Source: Bacteroidota bacterium
GTDB taxonomy: Bacteria > Bacteroidota > Bacteroidia > Flavobacteriales > Flavobacteriaceae
NCBI GenBank assembly: GCA_024279425.1
Contig: JAJRRO010000114.1
Span: forward strand, 1 to 55,191
DNA length: 55,191 bases
Direction of reading: 5' to 3'
This document shows positions 35,672 to 45,035 of the stretch, piece after piece. A model generated the notes under the pieces. That model was not told the DNA's origin. It saw nothing but the letters and a program-made list of their open reading frames with translations, and made no database searches. Each line of letters opens with the position of its first letter. Within the stretch, counting starts at the first letter, position 1. The translations under genes were made by a program, and so were the position numbers.

Positions 35672-36013
35672 ATGTACGAGATTTCACTTAACACCAATAT
35701 TATTTCAGCTGACGATTCAGGCTATGAGATTACGGGCATGATAAACCCAGAATTTCATAATGATGGTGATACTGATGTTGTAATCCAGAGTCAGGTTATT
35801 GCCCCTGGTCAAAGCTTTGGAGCGCAGTTTCCAGATAAGGTGTTGCGTGGTACAGTGAGTATCAGATTTGTAGAGGCACCAGGAGTATCTATCAACAAGG
35901 TCATCCTTCACTTTGGGAAATTTATCGGTGCGTATACGAATCCACAGACCGGATTGGCATATACCCTGGAACAAAAGCAAGTAATAGCCGCTCATAATTC
36001 TAAATGTAACTAA
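35672..36013 (+). CDS. small beta-rich protein, candidate minor capsid protein
   Basis: A 113-residue protein with strands such as SLNTNIISADDSGYEITGM, DVVIQSQVIAPGQSFG and VSIRFVEAPGVS, resembling the preceding gene's product in size and style. Starts 3 bp after it. Possibly a pair of capsid-type sandwiches; unrecognised. Confidence 0.45.
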   Translation: MYEISLNTNIISADDSGYEITGMINPEFHNDGDTDVVIQSQVIAPGQSFGAQFPDKVLRGTVSIRFVEAPGVSINKVILHFGKFIGAYTNPQTGLAYTLEQKQVIAAHNSKCN

Positions 36014-36024
36014 CCCCAACAAAG

Positions 36025-37035
36025 ATGCATAAGGAACCTAATTACTTAAGCGAGTGTCAAAAATGGGAAGACTTTCTATGGGCATCCCCTTTGCACTTTT
36101 TGCGAATCAAAAGAGGTTTGAAAAACGAAAATGGCACCTACCTAAGAGGTGAATATCCAAACACCACAACCTATATTTTCGCTGCTGATGTATTTCGCTC
36201 ACATGATTCTTTTCAGAGCTATCTGAATGAAAAAATCGGGTCTCAAAAATTGACGGCGATCACAATTCTGCCCAGGAAAAAGAACGGAACCGGAACACTA
36301 TTAGTCGAGGGTTTTTCAGATAAAGATTATGTCACCTATAAAATTCTAAAAATGTTGACTGATGCATCTAACAGCGATACTCAAGTAACAACAAAAAAAA
36401 CGGTATCAATGACACCTGAAATAAAGAGTGAGCCAATCCCTCAGCCAGTCATCCCGTCACCAATGCACCACTCAGTTTCTTACCCTGTCCAAAATCATAA
36501 TGGATTGGCAGCAGCAGCAATGCAGGGAATGGGTGGCCCAGCAGCAACAGCACAGGCTGCGGGATTGGGCATGTCCCAATTCGTGGAGCTTCAAAAGAAT
36601 GCTGATCGCTACCAGGAAGTAAAGGATAAATACAATAAGCTTAAAGAAGAACACCATGCATTGATCTTGCGAAACCGCACCTTGGAAACTGATTTGTCAT
36701 CAGCCGAAAAGGCGAAGGAATTGGCCGTACTGGCAGAGCAATTGAAGAAGAGCAACTTCTTTGATAGTCAAGCTGCCGAGAAAATGACCGATGCTTTACC
36801 CGCATTATTTGAAATGATCACAAACAAAGCTGGTGGACATGCCTCTACTGGTTTGAACGCTCCAAGCGGTCTTAGTGCCGCAAAATCCGATTTTGTTGGC
36901 TATTTGGCTGACCAAAAAGTTACCGATGAAATGATGATGCCCTTGACCTCGGTTATGTATTTGCTGGCCCATGTACCCAATTACCCTACGGCATTAGAAA
37001 CCCTAAACCAACAATATGGCAATCAAGACAATTGA
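36025..37035 (+). CDS. coiled-coil protein, possible scaffolding or assembly factor
   Basis: A 336-residue protein: an N-terminal alpha/beta part (residues 1-115), a Pro/Thr-rich linker (120-150), an Ala/Gly-rich segment (AAAAMQGMGGPAAT), then a coiled coil around 190-245 (QEVKDKYNKLKEEHHALIL) and a C-terminal helical part. Layout recalls scaffolding proteins, but no family match. Overlaps the next gene by 20 bp. Confidence 0.45.
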   Translation: MHKEPNYLSECQKWEDFLWASPLHFLRIKRGLKNENGTYLRGEYPNTTTYIFAADVFRSHDSFQSYLNEKIGSQKLTAITILPRKKNGTGTLLVEGFSDKDYVTYKILKMLTDASNSDTQVTTKKTVSMTPEIKSEPIPQPVIPSPMHHSVSYPVQNHNGLAAAAMQGMGGPAATAQAAGLGMSQFVELQKNADRYQEVKDKYNKLKEEHHALILRNRTLETDLSSAEKAKELAVLAEQLKKSNFFDSQAAEKMTDALPALFEMITNKAGGHASTGLNAPSGLSAAKSDFVGYLADQKVTDEMMMPLTSVMYLLAHVPNYPTALETLNQQYGNQDN

Positions 37036-37207
37036 GATCAAGCAAACCAATCCTTTCGATAACGCCAAAAGGGAAAGAATCATGAACATGATCAATGGAT
37101 TGAACAGTACGCAGTTGAAAAACATGGAATACCTGGTGAATTCGCCCAAGGCCATTAAAGCGATCAGCAGCGACTTTTCATTTGTAAAATTAAAGATGTT
37201 CCTGTAA
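37016..37207 (+). CDS. small hypothetical late protein
   Basis: A 63-residue soluble helical protein (FDNAKRERIMNMINGLN). Overlaps the end of the coiled-coil gene and the next start (TAATG). Unrecognised. Confidence 0.45.
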   Translation: MAIKTIEIKQTNPFDNAKRERIMNMINGLNSTQLKNMEYLVNSPKAIKAISSDFSFVKLKMFL

Positions 37208-37809
37208 TGGAAAAAGGAAAAACAGCCACCAGAAAAATAGTGGACACAGTTAGAAAGACGGCCACAAAGGCCGGAGCTTCCGTCGTCAAGAATCCTATTT
37301 CGCTTTTATATGTCGGAGGTGGGATTTTGGCTGTTATCGCAGCCTATAAATTGGCGAAATGGGCTAAAGATGCTTCCGATACTGTATCTGGTGACAATAT
37401 CGACAATACTATTCCAGTAAGGGTTATACCAGATACTTCCAGGACAACCATAACCAGAAATGAGGCACGCAATTTTGCCAGTCAATTGTTGACGGCTTTT
37501 AATTGGAAAGGATTTATGCTGTTACCATATCCGCATTATGGGGAAGGAACGGACAACAATGTTGTAAAATCGATATTCGACCGCATCAATAGCGAAGATT
37601 TTAAAGTGATGTACCAGGAATTTGACACCAAAGATTACAATGGTTATAGCTCACCACCTTCGAATATTGGAGGCGGTATTCAAGATGCTCTTGGTATATC
37701 TGAAAAACGGGATTTAGTCTACTGGTTACGCTCAGAACTTGACTTTTTTGATTTCAGTCTTAAAAAGCGAGTAAAGGAAATAGTAGAAGGGGCCGGATTT
37801 ATATTTTAA
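37207..37809 (+). CDS. late membrane protein
   Basis: A 200-residue protein with a basic N-terminus, one membrane helix at about residues 33-52 (LLYVGGGILAVIAAYKLA) and a soluble C-terminal region of about 140 residues (GFMLLPYPHYGEGTDNN). Unrecognised; TAATG coupling upstream. Possibly a virion membrane protein. Confidence 0.5.
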   Translation: MEKGKTATRKIVDTVRKTATKAGASVVKNPISLLYVGGGILAVIAAYKLAKWAKDASDTVSGDNIDNTIPVRVIPDTSRTTITRNEARNFASQLLTAFNWKGFMLLPYPHYGEGTDNNVVKSIFDRINSEDFKVMYQEFDTKDYNGYSSPPSNIGGGIQDALGISEKRDLVYWLRSELDFFDFSLKKRVKEIVEGAGFIF

Positions 37810-37815
37810 AAAACT

Positions 37816-38478
37816 ATGGAAACTGACGCTTTAGAACGGTATTTGGAAAGTATAGGTCACAATGGGCCATACACTACTGACACGCATAAGTGTGGGTGTA
37901 CAAACAACATTTCGACTGCAATAGCTGTGGAACCCATACGAACATCGAACCTGGTAAAATACGATGCCCCATTAACCAAGTCACCCGAAACGATTTTGCC
38001 TTCGGGAAATCGTGTAGATGGCGGTGCCATAGAAGCTGAAATTTTGCCAGTAATTCAGGAAGTTCCAAGTCGAGTTGTAATTGATGAACCTTTATTTGAA
38101 AGGACACCTTCAGTTTCGATCGACCCACTCAATACCATGGTCGGGGAAGTTTCTGTCATTGTTCCTGAAATCGTTCAAGATACAATTGTCACAGATTTTG
38201 TTGATCCATTTGGTAGGACTATTTCTGATTTACCATTGACCGTTACCATCCCCCGGACTTTGACAGACGAATTGCCAATACCCAATATAGATCCAGGGGC
38301 AATACCACCCGCAATTGAAGAAAACCTAAAAACCTCTACCGGAGCGCAGCCGAAGACCACGAACACGGTGGTAAGTAAAAAACCGTCTAAGGCCGGTGGC
38401 TGGCTTTTAGGGCTATTTGTTACGGGTATGATCGTACGTCAATTCATGAAATCGGGCAAGCCGGATAAGAAAGATTAA
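37816..38478 (+). CDS. tail-anchored late protein 1
   Basis: A 220-residue protein with a long acidic, Pro/Val/Ile-rich beta-type region and a single membrane helix close to the C-terminus (GGWLLGLFVTGMIVRQFM), ending in GKPDKKD. N-terminal segment has a CGCTNN motif. First of five consecutive genes with this C-terminal anchor. Confidence 0.5.
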   Translation: METDALERYLESIGHNGPYTTDTHKCGCTNNISTAIAVEPIRTSNLVKYDAPLTKSPETILPSGNRVDGGAIEAEILPVIQEVPSRVVIDEPLFERTPSVSIDPLNTMVGEVSVIVPEIVQDTIVTDFVDPFGRTISDLPLTVTIPRTLTDELPIPNIDPGAIPPAIEENLKTSTGAQPKTTNTVVSKKPSKAGGWLLGLFVTGMIVRQFMKSGKPDKKD

Positions 38479-38518
38479 AGCGGTTCCCCCCTGATCGGAA
38501 ACCATTAAAAAAACGAAT

Positions 38519-38890
38519 ATGCAAACATTTCAAAATACGCTAAGACTACCTGATAATTTCGGTGAATTATTGAAGGGCCGAGATATCTTGGATGGTGTTT
38601 TGTTGTTTGAAGGTGACCCAAGAGCAGAATTGAATTCAGGGCCATTGCCACCAAGGCCACCATTGCAAATCGAGGTGATTACCCCAGAACAATTACAGTC
38701 GATCGCCAAACAGGTCGAGCAACAAAAAATCGATGCTGCCAACCGAACGGGGCCAAAACAATATTTCAAGGCACCAGACCCGAACAAGGATTCGAGTATG
38801 GGGGTGGTTGCGAACGTAGTATTAGGAGTATTGGTTTTTGGAACTATCGTGTTCATTGGAAAAAACAAGGTTAAAAAGGTGAAACTATAA
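38519..38890 (+). CDS. tail-anchored late protein 2
   Basis: A 123-residue protein: N-terminal soluble segment with a Pro-rich stretch (NSGPLPPRPPLQ), a Gln-rich helix, and a C-terminal membrane helix (GVVANVVLGVLVFGTIVFIG) followed by KNKVKKVKL. Unrecognised. Confidence 0.5.
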   Translation: MQTFQNTLRLPDNFGELLKGRDILDGVLLFEGDPRAELNSGPLPPRPPLQIEVITPEQLQSIAKQVEQQKIDAANRTGPKQYFKAPDPNKDSSMGVVANVVLGVLVFGTIVFIGKNKVKKVKL

Positions 38891-38892
38891 TA

Positions 38893-39246
38893 ATGTACAG
38901 AATGGTGATTCATAACGGACATATCAAAGACCAGTACGGTCAACCATTAATAGGTGCCCATATAGTTTTAAAGGGCAACCCAACGATAGGAACCATCACT
39001 GATTTTGACGGTAATTTTCAAATCAGCGGTTCTGAGGGTCAAACATACATGATAGGTCATTTAGGCAAAAAGGCTACTGAAGTAACGCTAAAAAACGGGA
39101 TGCCGTCAGGGCAGTACATTTTAGTGGATGATGCATTCGTACTTGATGAATTTGTGGGTACGGCCCTCAGGAAAAGGAAAAATGTGTTGCTTTCGATTTT
39201 GAGCCTGGCAACGATTTTATTTATAGGAAACAGAATATTCAATTAA
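38893..39246 (+). CDS. tail-anchored late protein 3 with carboxypeptidase-regulatory-like domain
   Basis: A 117-residue protein. Residues about 5-80 match the carboxypeptidase-regulatory-like beta sandwich (IKDQYGQPLIGAHIVLKGN, TDFDGNFQISGSEGQTYM). The end is a membrane helix (LLSILSLATILFIGNRIF). No signal peptide, unlike host TonB-dependent receptors that carry the domain. A paralogue lies at 39695. Confidence 0.6.
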   Translation: MYRMVIHNGHIKDQYGQPLIGAHIVLKGNPTIGTITDFDGNFQISGSEGQTYMIGHLGKKATEVTLKNGMPSGQYILVDDAFVLDEFVGTALRKRKNVLLSILSLATILFIGNRIFN

Positions 39247-39251
39247 CGATT

Positions 39252-39689
39252 ATGAGATACTACGGAAAATACAAAGGGCTTAATGGCAGTAGACCGCAGC
39301 TTACAAAAGTTGAGACGATTACGGCTCCTATTTTCGTACCTGACCCTACACCTTTTGTAGCTCCGTTACCTAGTAATGTTTATGTACCTCCGGTAGACAA
39401 CGGCAATAAATGGTATGATGTGTTGGCCGACTATTTGCCAAAGGTGATAGACTTTGCCAAACCCCTTATTCAATCCAATCAAAACAACGGGCCTATATAT
39501 CAAACACCAGGGATATTTTCAGCACCAGGGAACAACCAACAAAATACCGTTGTGGACCGGAACGCAAAAAATGACGGTACTGGAGAAGATAAAAAGAAGG
39601 GTCTCGGAGATATTATTTCTGAAAATCCAATCGCCACGACCATAGGTGTTTTGGGTCTAGGTTTTTTAGGATTCAAATTTTTAAAATAA
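39252..39689 (+). CDS. tail-anchored late protein 4
   Basis: A 145-residue protein with a Pro-rich N-terminal part (FVPDPTPFVAPLPSNVYVPP), a linker containing PGNNQQNTVVDRNAK, and a C-terminal membrane helix (ATTIGVLGLGFLGFKFL). The linker peptide recurs in the N-terminus of the polyvalent protein at 47966 at about 80% nucleotide identity. Unrecognised. Confidence 0.5.
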   Translation: MRYYGKYKGLNGSRPQLTKVETITAPIFVPDPTPFVAPLPSNVYVPPVDNGNKWYDVLADYLPKVIDFAKPLIQSNQNNGPIYQTPGIFSAPGNNQQNTVVDRNAKNDGTGEDKKKGLGDIISENPIATTIGVLGLGFLGFKFLK

Positions 39690-39694
39690 TAGCG

Positions 39695-40294
39695 ATGTCA
39701 AAAATAATCCATAGCGGTCGAGTTGTAGACGAGAGTGGTCAACCTTTGGTAGGTGCCCATGTTTTGACTGTGAACAGTAATCCAAAACGAGGTGTCATTA
39801 CTGATGCCAACGGCAATTTCAGTGTTGACGGTAGTTTACACGAGGTTTTCGAAATTGGTTTTCTGGGCTTTGAATCTCAAATTTTTAGGCTTGATAAATA
39901 CATGGGCAAACAGACCTACAGACTAAAAGAAGATGCCTACGAATTGGATGGATATACGGGTACACCTTCTAGACAGTTGCCACCCAAAGTTGACCGCAGA
40001 ACCGATACTGAACTTTGGAACATTTTCGGGGGCATTGCAGACGGAATTTTGACCAACGCGAATGTGTTTACACCAATTCAAGCAAGACAAGCACAATTTA
40101 AGGTAGAAACTACAAGCAATGGCCCTGTACTTTTTACGAATCAGATCAAGGCGGGAGATATGGCCAAAAGAGTGCCAACTCCTGAAACTCCTAAAGGTGG
40201 TTTTAAAGATTGGCTGAACAACAACCCCTTAACGGCGGGTGGCCTTTTGTTGGGAGCCTTGGCCATAGGCACATACTATTATACTAATAACTAA
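39695..40294 (+). CDS. tail-anchored late protein 5 with carboxypeptidase-regulatory-like domain
   Basis: A 199-residue protein. Residues about 5-85 form a carboxypeptidase-regulatory-like sandwich (SGRVVDESGQPLVGAHVL, TDANGNFSVDGS), a middle soluble part follows, and a C-terminal membrane helix (PLTAGGLLLGALAIGTYYY) ends the protein. Paralogous to 38893-39246. Might form spikes or host-envelope contacts. Confidence 0.6.
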   Translation: MSKIIHSGRVVDESGQPLVGAHVLTVNSNPKRGVITDANGNFSVDGSLHEVFEIGFLGFESQIFRLDKYMGKQTYRLKEDAYELDGYTGTPSRQLPPKVDRRTDTELWNIFGGIADGILTNANVFTPIQARQAQFKVETTSNGPVLFTNQIKAGDMAKRVPTPETPKGGFKDWLNNNPLTAGGLLLGALAIGTYYYTNN

Positions 40295-40299
40295 CCACA

Positions 40300-40536
40300 A
40301 TGGCAGGTAGGGTAAGCAAAAACAGTAAAGGATACAAAGATTGGCACGGCTACCGACTGTACAAAACTAGCGGTGGTGTATTGCCATACCCAGAGCCAGG
40401 AGATGAAATTAAAGGTCGTGGTGATGGCACACTAGAAGGCGGCTGGCTGGTACACTTAGAGGCAACAGCGAATATCCCCGACATTGCCTTGGCGGTAGAA
40501 GGAGTTAACTATAAACTTTTAACAAAATTCCCATGA
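40300..40536 (+). CDS. small hypothetical late protein
   Basis: A 78-residue soluble protein with a Gly/Asp-rich centre (PEPGDEIKGRGDGTLEGG). Overlaps the next start by ATGA. Unrecognised. Confidence 0.45.
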   Translation: MAGRVSKNSKGYKDWHGYRLYKTSGGVLPYPEPGDEIKGRGDGTLEGGWLVHLEATANIPDIALAVEGVNYKLLTKFP

Positions 40537-40811
40537 ATGCACAAAATTTAATAATCGCAGCGATCGCCATTGGCCAAATAGCCCTTTGGGTTTTTGTCAT
40601 TTACCAATTCAAAAAGAAAAGAAGTAGTGATGCCATAGAATCTAGCGATTCATTGCCCGAATTAAATAAAGAACCCGAAGAGGCTTTAAAATCAATAGAA
40701 AAATTAAGGGAAGAAACCCCGATAGTTTCAATTGACAAGAACAATATAGCGTACCTCCATACCAGGGATGGTCGCGAAATACACAAGTATCAACTAACAC
40801 GAAAAAAATGA
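40533..40811 (+). CDS. small protein with N-terminal membrane anchor
   Basis: A 92-residue protein with an N-terminal membrane helix (LIIAAIAIGQIALWVFVIY) and a charged soluble region. ATGA overlaps on both sides. Unrecognised. Confidence 0.45.
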   Translation: MNAQNLIIAAIAIGQIALWVFVIYQFKKKRSSDAIESSDSLPELNKEPEEALKSIEKLREETPIVSIDKNNIAYLHTRDGREIHKYQLTRKK

Positions 40812-42724
40812 AAAAGTTAATTCTACTCGCAGTATTACTGATTGGGTATATAGGCCAATCACAGATTTATATTGGTTATGCCATAAATGGCAAAAAGACA
40901 AGCGCCCAAATTGCGGCCATTGATGTAAGCAATACCAGTTACATATACACGGCCTATGATACCGATTTGGGGTATGAAGTCATTAATAGTGGTGCTGGTT
41001 GGGGGGCTAGATATATTGCTTCGGGTGTGACATTATCAGGAAACAATACATTCACAGGAACCAATACCTTTCAACAAAGCACAACTTTTGATGTCAGAAA
41101 CGATGCCGTAAACAACAACATGACGTGGAAAGGTAACGTTGCTAGTGGTTTTACACGACTTTATGTCGATTACAACGGAAATGGAAGTGGTTTTTCAAAC
41201 CTAGATATTTATTCAAATGATATAAAATTTAATAATGTAAGTCTTTTAAGCAGCGGCCTAGCGAACATAGTAGAAGATATATCACCTCAATTAGGTGGTA
41301 CACTCGATGCGCTTAAAAATAATATCATAGATGTAAATACTTTTGAAATTGAAAACAGTTTGAGTACGCAAATAATGAGGCAGAATGTAAGCGGTGATTA
41401 TTATGACTTACAACCTCTTCTTAACGCTGTGCCAGGGTCTACACTCCAATACAGTTTTTCGGCTGATAAATGGCAGTTCTTGGGAGCTGTGCAAATGTTC
41501 GCTATTCAAGGCGGTGGTAATCAAATGGTCACCGTTGATAATAATGGTAATATTGGCGCGCAAGCAATCCCAAGCGATAACTCCCTATCCCAAACAAACC
41601 AGGTCATTGTCAACGGCACAACGAGGGCTATCGACGTGCAGCCCACTGGAAAATTGGAAATCACGGTAGGTGCCCAAAAAGTCATAGTGGTAGACGGCCT
41701 TAATAGTGGCGTTGTAGAATTTCCTTTAGGGATTGATTTTAATAATACTTTAAGCGGGTTAACTGCTAATAAGTATAAAGAGGCTATCGATGAAGTTCAG
41801 GGAAATGTTGGCGCAAACGGCACGTCGATTTCTGCCAACGCATCTTCCATTACGGACAATTCCAATTCTATTACAACATTGAACGCTGTGAGTGCATCCC
41901 AGTTTGGGTTTAAGATATTAGCGGTAAACCAAACAGCCATTGCAAATGATGCTCTTGATAGCTTGATAGTAAAATTGAATTACGATAATGAAAGTTTTAC
42001 TATTCCTAGTGGTGTGTTTTCCGTAGGTCAATCAATACGAATTTCAAGACATAAGGAAGCTTTAAACGAAGTTAGAATAATTCAAGGTTCCGGGGTTGAT
42101 ATTTTTGGAGTTACGGACGGCTATTTACTTGGAGCTTATCCATCAGCAACCACAATTACCAGGACAAGCTCGGCCACGGGTCCGGAACAATGGGAAATAG
42201 AAGATTATTTTGATAAGACAAATATAGTTGATTGGACAAGTTGCACGGCCGACCCCAATGAATTGTTCACCACGGCCAATGCGGCCAGTGACCCCAATTG
42301 CAACGAAACGAACGGATTTGCAGGAGTATCCGAAGGCTTGCCAACCGCAAACGTAACAGTAACTGCTGATTCAGGCACAAAGAATGTTGGGGATTATTCG
42401 CTCAAGATATATGCAGACGCCAGTTCATCTTCGTTCATGGAAATCAGTATAAGTGTGGAAAGTGGAAAGACCTATACATTTACGGGCGATTTCATCCAGA
42501 CTATAGGAACAACAGCAATAGTGCACACGACCGCAGGGGGTAGTCTTGTAACGGGCGAACCGTCTTTTAGTGCGATTTCCGAAGGCACCTGGGGGAGTAA
42601 AACATTCACGATTGTGTGCACAAGTACTGGAACTCTTGATATAGGCGTATATGCTGCAAATAGCGGAACAATAGGCGATACTGTTTTTGCGGATAATATT
42701 AGCATAATATGGGCAACTACATGA
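40808..42724 (+). CDS. exported spike/fibre-like protein 1
   Basis: A 638-residue protein with an N-terminal Sec signal peptide (MKKLILLAVLLIGYIGQSQ), then Asn/Thr/Gly-rich repeats (SGNNTFTGTNTFQQSTTF) that resemble fibre proteins of flavobacterial prophages. The C-terminal part (about 500-638) looks like a carbohydrate-binding beta sandwich. Probably the receptor-binding or shaft part of a spike. A signal peptide on a fibre-like protein is unusual in tailed phages. ATGA overlap with the next gene. Confidence 0.55.
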   Translation: MKKLILLAVLLIGYIGQSQIYIGYAINGKKTSAQIAAIDVSNTSYIYTAYDTDLGYEVINSGAGWGARYIASGVTLSGNNTFTGTNTFQQSTTFDVRNDAVNNNMTWKGNVASGFTRLYVDYNGNGSGFSNLDIYSNDIKFNNVSLLSSGLANIVEDISPQLGGTLDALKNNIIDVNTFEIENSLSTQIMRQNVSGDYYDLQPLLNAVPGSTLQYSFSADKWQFLGAVQMFAIQGGGNQMVTVDNNGNIGAQAIPSDNSLSQTNQVIVNGTTRAIDVQPTGKLEITVGAQKVIVVDGLNSGVVEFPLGIDFNNTLSGLTANKYKEAIDEVQGNVGANGTSISANASSITDNSNSITTLNAVSASQFGFKILAVNQTAIANDALDSLIVKLNYDNESFTIPSGVFSVGQSIRISRHKEALNEVRIIQGSGVDIFGVTDGYLLGAYPSATTITRTSSATGPEQWEIEDYFDKTNIVDWTSCTADPNELFTTANAASDPNCNETNGFAGVSEGLPTANVTVTADSGTKNVGDYSLKIYADASSSSFMEISISVESGKTYTFTGDFIQTIGTTAIVHTTAGGSLVTGEPSFSAISEGTWGSKTFTIVCTSTGTLDIGVYAANSGTIGDTVFADNISIIWATT

Positions 42725-44715
42725 GAAGGTTAATTTGGTTAATGGTTTTAGTCCCGTTACTGTCTTTTGGTCAGACAATTCGGGAGGCAACGGCTACAGG
42801 CGCGGGAACACACGACGGGACATCGGTAGCGAATGCCTGGAGTTATGCGGAGGCTTTTGCACAGGCTACTGGTCACATGATAGTTAACATGAAGGCTGGA
42901 AATGATGTCACTAATGGCTATAACATTCCGAACAGTGGACTATCCGCAACGCAAAGATTGCATTTTAGAGGGTATAAAACTGCCGCAGGGGATGTAGTTA
43001 GTTCAAACGGCTCAACATTTGTTCGGACAAATACAAGCACTTTCCCCTCATCTTCAGATATGCCTTATCTGGACGGCCCTGATTTGGCGGGAAAATATGG
43101 TGTAATCATTTCTGGTAGTTATATAACCGTCGAAAATATACAGGTACGGGATTTTGATTGGGGTTTTATTTCGTCTGGATTGGATGCTAAAATGATTAAT
43201 GCTATAACCTATTCATGTAATTCAGGTTTTTTGCTCAATAGAAGTCTAAACGGTGGAGTATTGGAAAACTCATACGTTCTTAATTCTGGAAACACAGGAA
43301 TAAATATACAAGGTGGAAAGGACTATACCGTCAAATACAGTCAAGTACGGACGGACGACCCCGCCTCACAGTTTCCAAACGACCCTAATCCATTGATTGG
43401 ATATTATTTCGCTACGACTTTGGGGGCCAGGAACAATATTATAGAGAACTGTACGGCATATAGAATCCCAGCAACAGGTGGCGGAACCTATCACCAAGGA
43501 CACGGATTCGTTGGAAAAGCCGATAGTCAAAATAATATTTACAGAAACAACACGGCATACAATACTGGTATTGAGGTCAATTTTTCGGATGTTACCAATA
43601 ACACTTTTGAGAATATAAAAATCTATGGAGAATATACGGCCAATCCTGGACAGTTTTCAGCAGGGATAAGAATCATTAATGGAGCTTCAGGAAACACCTT
43701 TAAAAATATTTATATAGAGGACACGAGGTATGCATTCAACTTCCATGACTTTGACGACGGTTACACGCCTAGTCCTGATACCGATGCAATCGAAGGAGGG
43801 CATGACAATGATTTTATCAATGTGGTTGTCAATGGTATGAATACATTGACAGCCTACACGGAGTCACCGGCGAGCAATGCTGTGTCGTCCAACAATACTT
43901 GGTACAATTGTACTTTCTATAATTCGACAGGTGGCGGTGGGTTGATAAATGGCCAGCAAGTAGTTACGAATGAAAATTTTATCAATTGTGTTTTTGACAA
44001 TTTCGACAACCCTTATATGTCGGACATTTCTGGGAATGGGTCATTAGGTTTAACTTTTCAATACACCAACTTTTCAAATAATAGCTTTACCACTCCAACA
44101 GGCACAAACATAACCACCCATGCACCTAGCTTTGTAGGTCCTTTGACTTCGGATGTAGGCTTTAAACTGCAATCAGGTAGTTTGTTAAAGGATATAGGAA
44201 AAACCGAGGTTCTGGCAAATTCAGATTATGAAGGTAATTCTAGGCCCGCAGGGTCAAGTTTTGATTTAGCGGCCTTTGAAGAGGGTTCTGGTGGTGGTGG
44301 TGATGTAACCGCACCCACCGAAAGCAACGTAACAGTAAGTAATATAAGCGATACTAATGTAGATATAGACTTTAATGTAGATGAAGGGTCTTATTTTCAT
44401 GTTTTTTATGACACTAATACAGGTTCTGCCACACTATCGGTTGACGAGAATACATTAGTTGATTACCCTAATTCAGGGTTTGATTACGATTTAAGCTTTC
44501 CAACTTTTGTATTAACAAGTTTAGGTGATTGTTCGGGATGTAGTCCCTTAATTTCAGGAACAACCTATTTTTTTAGGATAAGGCTTGAAGATGCTGCGGG
44601 GAATGTAGGCGCAAGTTCGGAATATTCATTTACAACAGCTGGAAGTCCATCAGAACCAACCCCACCTACTCTAGGAGGTGTTAAGAGTCGATTTTTAAAA
44701 CGTAAAAAAATGTAA
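42721..44715 (+). CDS. exported beta-helix spike-like protein 2
   Basis: A 664-residue protein with a signal peptide (MRRLIWLMVLVPLLSFGQ), a right-handed parallel beta-helix (short repeats such as NSGNTGINIQGGKDYTV and NGASGNTFKNIYIEDTR) up to about residue 500, and a fibronectin type III-like domain near the end (TAPTESNVTVSNISDTNVDI). Beta-helix proteins of this kind act as polysaccharide-binding or degrading spikes. The last residues are basic (GGVKSRFLKRKKM). I start at the ATG overlapping the upstream stop. Confidence 0.6.
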   Translation: MRRLIWLMVLVPLLSFGQTIREATATGAGTHDGTSVANAWSYAEAFAQATGHMIVNMKAGNDVTNGYNIPNSGLSATQRLHFRGYKTAAGDVVSSNGSTFVRTNTSTFPSSSDMPYLDGPDLAGKYGVIISGSYITVENIQVRDFDWGFISSGLDAKMINAITYSCNSGFLLNRSLNGGVLENSYVLNSGNTGINIQGGKDYTVKYSQVRTDDPASQFPNDPNPLIGYYFATTLGARNNIIENCTAYRIPATGGGTYHQGHGFVGKADSQNNIYRNNTAYNTGIEVNFSDVTNNTFENIKIYGEYTANPGQFSAGIRIINGASGNTFKNIYIEDTRYAFNFHDFDDGYTPSPDTDAIEGGHDNDFINVVVNGMNTLTAYTESPASNAVSSNNTWYNCTFYNSTGGGGLINGQQVVTNENFINCVFDNFDNPYMSDISGNGSLGLTFQYTNFSNNSFTTPTGTNITTHAPSFVGPLTSDVGFKLQSGSLLKDIGKTEVLANSDYEGNSRPAGSSFDLAAFEEGSGGGGDVTAPTESNVTVSNISDTNVDIDFNVDEGSYFHVFYDTNTGSATLSVDENTLVDYPNSGFDYDLSFPTFVLTSLGDCSGCSPLISGTTYFFRIRLEDAAGNVGASSEYSFTTAGSPSEPTPPTLGGVKSRFLKRKKM

Positions 44716-44726
44716 AATAGAATAGG

Positions 44727-45035
44727 ATGAAAAAATGGATTGAAACATTGTCAACAGGTCAAAAAATATTGGTTAGGACATTCTTCTTTTTATTGGGAAT
44801 GACCCTATTGGTCATTGTCTTTTATGCCGGGGGCATGGAAATGCTATTGCTTACCGAAAAAAAAACCGACTGGACTGCCATGCATTCCATTTTTGCAGGG
44901 TCGGGTGTCGTTTGTATTGCTATTAGTCTCGCACTAAGTAGGCTTACATCGGTTTTTGATGTTGTGATTCAAGGCGGGAAAAAGCTTATTGGAATACCTT
45001 CAAAACCTAAAAATAGAGAAAACGACAATGTATAG
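44727..45035 (+). CDS. small membrane protein, possible holin
   Basis: A 102-residue protein with two membrane helices (ILVRTFFFLLGMTLLVIVFYA and FAGSGVVCIAISLALSRL) and a basic C-terminal tail. Size, position just before an amidase and topology fit a class II holin. Unrecognised by family. Confidence 0.5.
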   Translation: MKKWIETLSTGQKILVRTFFFLLGMTLLVIVFYAGGMEMLLLTEKKTDWTAMHSIFAGSGVVCIAISLALSRLTSVFDVVIQGGKKLIGIPSKPKNRENDNV

